Below, in pieces: positions 59,010 through 64,000 of a stretch of DNA of 64,000 nucleotides. The number at the start of each line of letters is the position of its first letter. The first letter of the stretch is position 1. The notes under the pieces are model-generated. The model was not told the DNA's origin, searched no databases, and saw nothing but the letters and a program-made list of their open reading frames with translations. Source of the DNA: Cognataquiflexum rubidum (lineage in GTDB: Bacteria; Bacteroidota; Bacteroidia; Cytophagales; Cyclobacteriaceae); assembly GCF_022538115.1 (NCBI RefSeq), contig NZ_JAKZAL010000003.1, positions 1 through 64,000 of the forward strand, read 5' to 3'. A program made the position numbers and the translations under genes.

Positions 59010-60732
59010 AATATTTTTTGTCCTTGATTTTTTTCAATAGAAATTCAGAGGTCTCTTCGCCACCCTCAGCTTTTTTCCAATAGGCAATGGCCTCGTTGCT
59101 GTTTCCCAAGTGGAATAGTATGTCGCCATAATGCTCCAACATCACTCCGCTTGGAGATTCTTCGTACTTCAATGCCAGTTCCATGTAAGTTTTAGCACCT
59201 TCATAATCTTTTAATTGAAACAAAACCCATGCGTGGGTGTCAAGGTAGGTGGCGTTTTTTGGGAATCTTTTGACCAATTGGCTAGACATGGATTTGGCCT
59301 TTTCAAGGTCTTTTTTTGCAAGGGAAAGGTAATAAGCATAATTGTTAAGGACATGTTCATCATCAGGTCTTACTTTCAATACGGCCTCATAGGCTTCAAA
59401 GGCCTTTTCTGATTTACCAGTCAAATGGTAAGCATCTCCCAACTGTCCATTGATCAAAAGATCCAATTGGGGGTTTTTGCCATTGTTGATTTCAAGCGCT
59501 TTATTCAAAGAAGTTTCTGCTTCTTCTCCTTTTTTGACTGCAAGCTTGGCAGTCCCGTCAAAAAACCAGAATTCAGCTCTGTCGGGAAATTCCCCCACAG
59601 CCGTCGAAGTCAGTTCTTCGATCTCGGTAAACTCTTTCCCCAATTCAAACATTGTCGTAATGACGCCTTGCAAAACCTGGGCGTTTGCGGGATTGATGGT
59701 AAGAGATTGTCGGTACAATTCCAAAGCACCTTCTCTGTCCCCTTCAAATAATTTTTTGTCTCCCAAGATCGTCAGGATGTCTGCGTCATTGGGGTGATTG
59801 GCGAGCATACTTGCCGAAAGATTTTCAATAAGATCATCCCTTCTCGCGGATTTGGGTTCCTGAAGTATGCCTGCAAATGCCTGTGCTTTTACCGGCCCTT
59901 CCAAATCAGGATTGGCAAAGGCAGATTTTATGAGTTCTTCCGCTTTGTCTATATCTCCCTTGTCCTTGTAGAGTGCATAGGCCGCCATCTGCAGGTCCGG
60001 CTGATTGGGATAAGCAGCAAGTGATTTTTCTACTTGCTGAATGGCCTCATCGGTTTTTCCATTGTTAAAAAGTATTTCGACGAGGTTGATGACATACAGT
60101 GAATTGCCCGGTTGGGAATCAATCAATTTTTCACCTTCCTGAATCGCGCTTTTGAGGTCATTTTTTCTGAGAAATATCTTTTGTTTTTGAAGCGTGATTT
60201 GTGGTGCCAGGCCATAGTAATCTTCTGCGGCAGTCAATGCTTCCAATGCTTTGTCAAATTCATTTCCTGCCAGATACAGGGATGCAAGGTCAAGGATGTA
60301 ATTTTGGTTTTCGTCGGTATTTGCCATCAGCTTCTCCAAGATCGCAGCGGCCTTTTTGGGTTGGTTCTGCTTGGAATACACTTCCGCCATGACCAGGTTG
60401 TAGTATTTGTTGTCAGGATCCAATTCCACGGCCTTCATCCCAAATTCTAAAGCCTTATCTACTTGGTTGGCCCGCAACAGGATCTCTGCAATTTTAAAAT
60501 TGATAGCAGGCTGTTCGGGACTTAATTCTCTTGCTTTCTGAAAATAAAAATAGGCCCTGTCAAAGTCTTCCTGCATCAAATAACGCTGACCATCAATAAA
60601 AAGTCGGGAAGCTTGGGCTTCATTTAATTGCTTTTTTCTTTCTTTTTTTGAAAGTTTTTCTTGGGAAAATGCACCGAAGCTGATCAGCAGCAACAGCGAA
60701 ATACTCAATATTTTTTTGATCTGTATAGTCAC
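59002..60732 (-). CDS. Secreted tetratricopeptide-repeat protein
   Basis: 576 residues. A signal peptide (MTIQIKKILSISLLLLISFGAFSQ) is followed by TPR units throughout, such as FDRAYFYFQKARELSPEQPAINFKIAEILLRANQVDKALE and EGDREGALELYRQSLTINPANAQVLQGV. TPRs mediate protein contacts. The conserved operon TPR - DUF4292 - EnvC-like in this family suggests an envelope biogenesis role; the exact partner is unknown. Confidence 0.92.
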   Translation of the reverse strand: MTIQIKKILSISLLLLISFGAFSQEKLSKKERKKQLNEAQASRLFIDGQRYLMQEDFDRAYFYFQKARELSPEQPAINFKIAEILLRANQVDKALEFGMKAVELDPDNKYYNLVMAEVYSKQNQPKKAAAILEKLMANTDENQNYILDLASLYLAGNEFDKALEALTAAEDYYGLAPQITLQKQKIFLRKNDLKSAIQEGEKLIDSQPGNSLYVINLVEILFNNGKTDEAIQQVEKSLAAYPNQPDLQMAAYALYKDKGDIDKAEELIKSAFANPDLEGPVKAQAFAGILQEPKSARRDDLIENLSASMLANHPNDADILTILGDKKLFEGDREGALELYRQSLTINPANAQVLQGVITTMFELGKEFTEIEELTSTAVGEFPDRAEFWFFDGTAKLAVKKGEEAETSLNKALEINNGKNPQLDLLINGQLGDAYHLTGKSEKAFEAYEAVLKVRPDDEHVLNNYAYYLSLAKKDLEKAKSMSSQLVKRFPKNATYLDTHAWVLFQLKDYEGAKTYMELALKYEESPSGVMLEHYGDILFHLGNSNEAIAYWKKAEGGEETSEFLLKKIKDKKYYD

Positions 60733-60935
60733 AGGGAGGGTCTTATTTCGATTTTGATTTTATTGATTAAGCAGCGATTGCGAAGAAGTGATGCGGAATA
60801 TTGGCAGAATTCATTCCTTTGCTCTGAGCAATCATCTACTTAACGCAAACATAGTACCTTTTTGTTCTTTTTGATAAGAGTCAAATTTTGGAACTGTGTT
60901 ATTGGCTACGCTTTTAAGCCCTTTTGATATTTTTC

Positions 60936-61370
60936 TTAGGCCTTGCCGGTACTGCCGTATCCACCTGCGCCACGTTCGGTTTCCGACAGGTTGTCGACCG
61001 AATCCCATTGGATTTGTTCATGCTTGGCGATGACCATCTGAGCGATCCGCTCTCCATCCTGGACCACGAAAGTTTCGTTCGAAAGATTGACTAACAATAC
61101 CTTGATCTCACCCCTGTAATCCGCATCAACTGTACCGGGAGTATTGAGCACCGAAAGCCCGTATTTGAATGCCAATCCACTTCTCGGTCTGATCTGAGCC
61201 TCAAAGCCCGCAGGCAACTCGATAAAGAGTCCAGTCCCAATCAGTTTTCTTTCCAAAGGACCCAAAGAAACCGGTTCATCAAGGTTTGCCCTGAGGTCAA
61301 GACCTGCAGCCAAAGGAGTCTGATATTCCGGTAAAGAGTGTTTGGATTGGTTGATTACCTTGATTTTCAT
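60936..61370 (-). CDS. dut: dUTP diphosphatase
   Basis: 144 residues, the usual length. The five conserved motifs are present: [44 protein letters not shown] and [10 protein letters not shown]. It turns dUTP to dUMP and PPi. Its start overlaps the end of the flippase gene by 4 bp. Confidence 0.96.
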   Translation of the reverse strand: MKIKVINQSKHSLPEYQTPLAAGLDLRANLDEPVSLGPLERKLIGTGLFIELPAGFEAQIRPRSGLAFKYGLSVLNTPGTVDADYRGEIKVLLVNLSNETFVVQDGERIAQMVIAKHEQIQWDSVDNLSETERGAGGYGSTGKA

Positions 61371-62890
61371 GGTTTTCTTTTTTTCAAAGGATTGGAGAAC
61401 TTTCGGAGTTCCTCTTTTTCAAGCCACAAAACTACGAGAACAAAACCAATCACAAGGCTATTTCTTGTAATAAATTGAAGGACAGCCTGATCTATTTCCA
61501 AGAAAAATCCCAGATAACTCAATCCAAAAGCCAAAACCAGATAAAACGAATCCTTTCCTGTCTGGTAAGGAATCGGGAAATATTTTTGACCAAAAAAGTA
61601 ACATACCACGGCCATAATCAAGTAACTCAACAAAGTACTCAGCGCTGCTCCCATATAACCGAGAATCGGAACAAAAATGAACATTACGAGAACAGTCACT
61701 ACAGCACCGAGGGCGGTGATGTAAAAACTGTATTTGGTCTGATCGGTGAGCTTAAACCAAATACTGAGATTGAAATATATCCCCAAGAAAAGGTACCCTA
61801 GCAATAAAATCGGGACGATATATAGCGCTTCGCTGTAGCCTTCTCCACGGAGGAAAAAACCGCCAAGAAGATCCAAATTGACGGAAACCATCACCATCAA
61901 AAGCGAACAGAAAATCACAAAAGCATGCATCACTCTGGCGAATAGAGCAGGGCTGTTTTTGTCTGTGGATTGGTTAAAAAAGAAGGGTTCGGCAGCGTAT
62001 TTGAATGCCTGAATGATCAGGTTCATGAAAATGGCCAAACGGAAATTGGCCCCAAACACACCTCCTGCTTCTCTTTGGGTCAGACCTTCGTAGAAGTTTT
62101 CGGGCAATACATATTCAAACAATCCTCTCGAAAACACCTCATTGGTCACACCCGCCAAGCCCATAAACAGCAAGGGAACTGCATAATGCCACATGGGCTG
62201 CAGGATTTCTTTGTCCATCCCAAAGGTAAATTTCCCGGAGAGTCTGAACAAAACCGGAATCATTAGCGCATTTGCAAGCAAATTGGCAAGCAGAATATAT
62301 TCCACACCCCATTCTGGATTGTAAATGCTATTGATAAATGGTTGCAAACCTGGAAGGAGTTCACCATTCCAAACATGAAAGCAGAATACGATGAAGAAAA
62401 TGTTGAAACCCACATTCAGCAAAATATTACCCAGCTTGGTCAGTGCAAAGGGAAGTGCTTTGTTTTCCTTCCGCAACTTCGCATAGGGTAAAGCCAAGAC
62501 TGCATCTATTGCCAATATCCACGCCATCCAACGGAAGAGGTATTCCTGACCTTCGTAACCCAGCCAACTCGCCAAAGCCGGTGCGCTGAAATAGATGATC
62601 GCACCCATCGAAATGGAAGTTGTGATCAAGAGTGATTGGATTTGGGCGAATACTTTTTGTGGATCGAGCCCTTTTCCGGTGGCATATCGGAAATAGGTCG
62701 TCTCCATGCCAAACGTAAAAATGATATTCAGGAAGGCGATAAAGGCATAAATTGCTGTAAATGACCCTAAAGCTTCCTTATCTAAATAAGTGGTGTAGAT
62801 GGGTAGAAGCAAAAAATTAATGGTCTTGCCAAGGATGCTGCTGATGCCATAAATGGCGGTCTGTCCTGCAAGTTTTTTGAGTTGGCTCAT
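61367..62890 (-). CDS. Polysaccharide flippase (MATE/Wzx-like)
   Basis: 507 residues with about 12-14 membrane segments. Typical flippase parts: [33 protein letters not shown] at the start and [32 protein letters not shown] late in the protein. It should move lipid-linked oligosaccharide across the inner membrane. It lies in the order enoyl-CoA hydratase - flippase - dut. Confidence 0.9.
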   Translation of the reverse strand: MSQLKKLAGQTAIYGISSILGKTINFLLLPIYTTYLDKEALGSFTAIYAFIAFLNIIFTFGMETTYFRYATGKGLDPQKVFAQIQSLLITTSISMGAIIYFSAPALASWLGYEGQEYLFRWMAWILAIDAVLALPYAKLRKENKALPFALTKLGNILLNVGFNIFFIVFCFHVWNGELLPGLQPFINSIYNPEWGVEYILLANLLANALMIPVLFRLSGKFTFGMDKEILQPMWHYAVPLLFMGLAGVTNEVFSRGLFEYVLPENFYEGLTQREAGGVFGANFRLAIFMNLIIQAFKYAAEPFFFNQSTDKNSPALFARVMHAFVIFCSLLMVMVSVNLDLLGGFFLRGEGYSEALYIVPILLLGYLFLGIYFNLSIWFKLTDQTKYSFYITALGAVVTVLVMFIFVPILGYMGAALSTLLSYLIMAVVCYFFGQKYFPIPYQTGKDSFYLVLAFGLSYLGFFLEIDQAVLQFITRNSLVIGFVLVVLWLEKEELRKFSNPLKKRKP

Positions 62891-62911
62891 CTGGAAAAAG
62901 AAAAAGGGGAA

Positions 62912-63697
62912 TTAAGCCCCTTTGAATACCGGTTTTCTTTTTTCGAGAAAAGCAGAAGTGCCTTCTTTATAGTCACCTGATTTGACACAACGGGCAAAGC
63001 TGTTGGCTTCTGTTTGATAGCCGTCTTCATCGGGTACAAAGACCGAATTGACGCAGTCCACGATCATGCCGATGGCCAAAGGCGCTTTACTCATTATTTT
63101 TTTGATAATTTCTTCGGCTTTCGCCATGGCTTCTTCTTTGGTAGGAAGGACATGATTGACCAGGCCGAGGGCTTTTGCTTCATCCGCTCCGATCATATCT
63201 CCGGTCATCATGAGTTCATTGGCTTTCCCTCTTCCGATCAGGTAGGTCAGTCTTTGTGTCCCACCATATCCGGGGATGATTCCCAGATTGACTTCCGGCT
63301 GTCCGAATTTGGCAGCGGCTACCGCTATTCGCATATGACAGGCCATCGCCAATTCGCATCCACCACCCAAAGCAAAACCATTGACGACGGCGATGACAGG
63401 CTTGTGGCAATTTTCTATCATGCTAAAAATATCCTGACCGTTCTCTGCAAATTTCCTTGCATTCAACTCGTTCAGATCAGCAATCTCACTGATATCTGCT
63501 CCGGCGATAAAGGCTTTGTCGCCCGAACCTGTGATGATGACTGCCTTGATGTCTTTGTTGTCGGAAACTTCCGTGAAGATTTCCCTGATTTCGGATAACG
63601 TAGCAAAGTTGAGTGCGTTCAGTTTGGCTTCCCTGTTGATAGTCAAATACAGAACGCCAAGTTTTTCTTCAGAGAGAATATTCTTGCTGTCAGGCAT
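62912..63697 (-). CDS. Enoyl-CoA hydratase/crotonase family protein
   Basis: 261 residues. Oxyanion-hole residues lie in VITGSGDKAFIAGADISEIA and GFALGGGCELAMACHMRIA; catalytic glutamates are in GQPEVNLGIIPGYGGTQRL and nearby. The usual reaction is hydration of 2-enoyl-CoA in beta-oxidation, but the substrate cannot be fixed. Transcribed divergently from isocitrate dehydrogenase. Confidence 0.93.
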   Translation of the reverse strand: MPDSKNILSEEKLGVLYLTINREAKLNALNFATLSEIREIFTEVSDNKDIKAVIITGSGDKAFIAGADISEIADLNELNARKFAENGQDIFSMIENCHKPVIAVVNGFALGGGCELAMACHMRIAVAAAKFGQPEVNLGIIPGYGGTQRLTYLIGRGKANELMMTGDMIGADEAKALGLVNHVLPTKEEAMAKAEEIIKKIMSKAPLAIGMIVDCVNSVFVPDEDGYQTEANSFARCVKSGDYKEGTSAFLEKRKPVFKGA

Positions 63698-63719
63698 GAT
63701 TAAAGGTAGATGTGGGTGT

Positions 63720-63750
63720 CAAATATACAAGCATGGCATTCATTCCCCAA
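63720..63750 (-). promoter_or_regulatory. Promoter of the enoyl-CoA hydratase operon
   Basis: On the - strand TTG (63748-63750) and TATATTTG (63720-63727) are 20 bp apart, an exact fit to the -33/-7 pair of Bacteroidetes, about 23 bp before the gene start. Confidence 0.65.
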
Positions 63751-63878
63751 GCTTTGACCGGAAAAATACCTTGAAGACCGGTTGGTTGTCACGGAATTAC
63801 AACATGGCACAGCTGCGGTTTATGGTTGGTATTATGGTATTTTATGGAAAGTCGTCCAAGCCTTTCGGCTAATTTTCC

Positions 63879-63886
63879 TATTTTTG
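63879..63886 (+). promoter_or_regulatory. Candidate -7 box of isocitrate dehydrogenase
   Basis: TATTTTTG fits TAnnTTTG and lies 36 bp before the ATG at 63923. No clear -33 element is seen. Confidence 0.4.
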
Positions 63887-63922
63887 CAGGGTAATTCAAA
63901 ACTAAACTAACTCTTTTTATAT

Positions 63923-64000
63923 ATGTCAGCTAAAACAAAAATCACCGTAGCCTACGGTGATGGAATAGGTCCCGAGATCATGAAGGCCACGCTCGAAATC
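63923..64000 (+). CDS. icd: Isocitrate dehydrogenase, N-terminal fragment (cut by window end)
   Basis: Only 26 codons are inside the window. MSAKTKITVAYGDGIGPEIM with KATLEI carries the GDGIGPEI motif of the isocitrate/isopropylmalate dehydrogenase family, and its start resembles the isocitrate dehydrogenase of Bacteroidetes rather than LeuB. Confident on the family, less so on the exact enzyme because the active site is not included. Confidence 0.8.
   Translation, partial: MSAKTKITVAYGDGIGPEIMKATLEI

Overview
The window looks like a chromosome segment of a Bacteroidetes bacterium, probably a Cytophagales/Cyclobacteriaceae-type organism. The basis is a SprA-type surface protein translocon gene in the order ruvA-sprA-gcvH, a SusC/SusD pair driven by a FecI/FecR-type sigma/anti-sigma pair, DUF4837 and DUF4292 lipoproteins, and promoter boxes of the Bacteroidetes form TAnnTTTG. 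The assignment is by content only; no rRNA or tRNA gene was seen.

Region 1 (1-7757, + strand) is a defence cluster. It holds the C-terminal part of an OLD-family ATPase/TOPRIM nuclease overlapping a UvrD-like helicase (a Gabija-like pair, markedly AT-rich), then an AlbA_2/Schlafen-type ATPase regulator with six perfect 12-bp repeats, then a type I restriction subunit HsdR. A 29-bp copy of the hsdR 5' end (one mismatch) sits directly after the helicase gene, so the AlbA_2 gene lies between a decapitated hsdR start and the real one. No hsdM or hsdS is visible; they could lie left of the window.

Region 2 (7758-8736 and 38975-40300) is non-coding and carries six same-orientation copies of a structured repeat of about 180 bp. 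Two copies lie left and four right of the 30-kb metabolic island. The copies keep their stems while changing the stem sequence, which points to a conserved fold.

Region 3 (8737-38910, + strand) is a large catabolic island in two operons. Operon A has a secreted GH-like protein, a Tat-exported GHL6/GH42-trimerisation protein, a HisD-like (HpsN-type) dehydrogenase, a GntP permease, a Tat-exported enolase-superfamily enzyme, a CoA-acylating MmsA-type aldehyde dehydrogenase and an iron alcohol dehydrogenase. Operon B has ECF sigma, FecR, SusC with an STN domain, SusD, two more paralogues of the GH-like protein, malate synthase, a GlcD/GlcF-type FAD/Fe-S oxidase fusion, an LctP lactate/glycolate permease and a lipoprotein of the YhcH family. 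My reading is uptake of an oligosaccharide or glycoside through SusCD, periplasmic cleavage and sugar-acid chemistry, and disposal of a released 2-hydroxyacid (glycolate or lactate) through the FAD oxidase, with glyoxylate condensed by malate synthase. The substrate is unknown.

Region 4 (40326-63697, - strand) is housekeeping: two tandem TonB genes, gcvH, sprA, ruvA, maeB, DUF4837, a LysM lytic transglycosylase, gatA, tatA, an EnvC-like protein, DUF4292, a TPR protein, dut, a polysaccharide flippase and an enoyl-CoA hydratase. A divergent isocitrate dehydrogenase gene is cut by the right edge.
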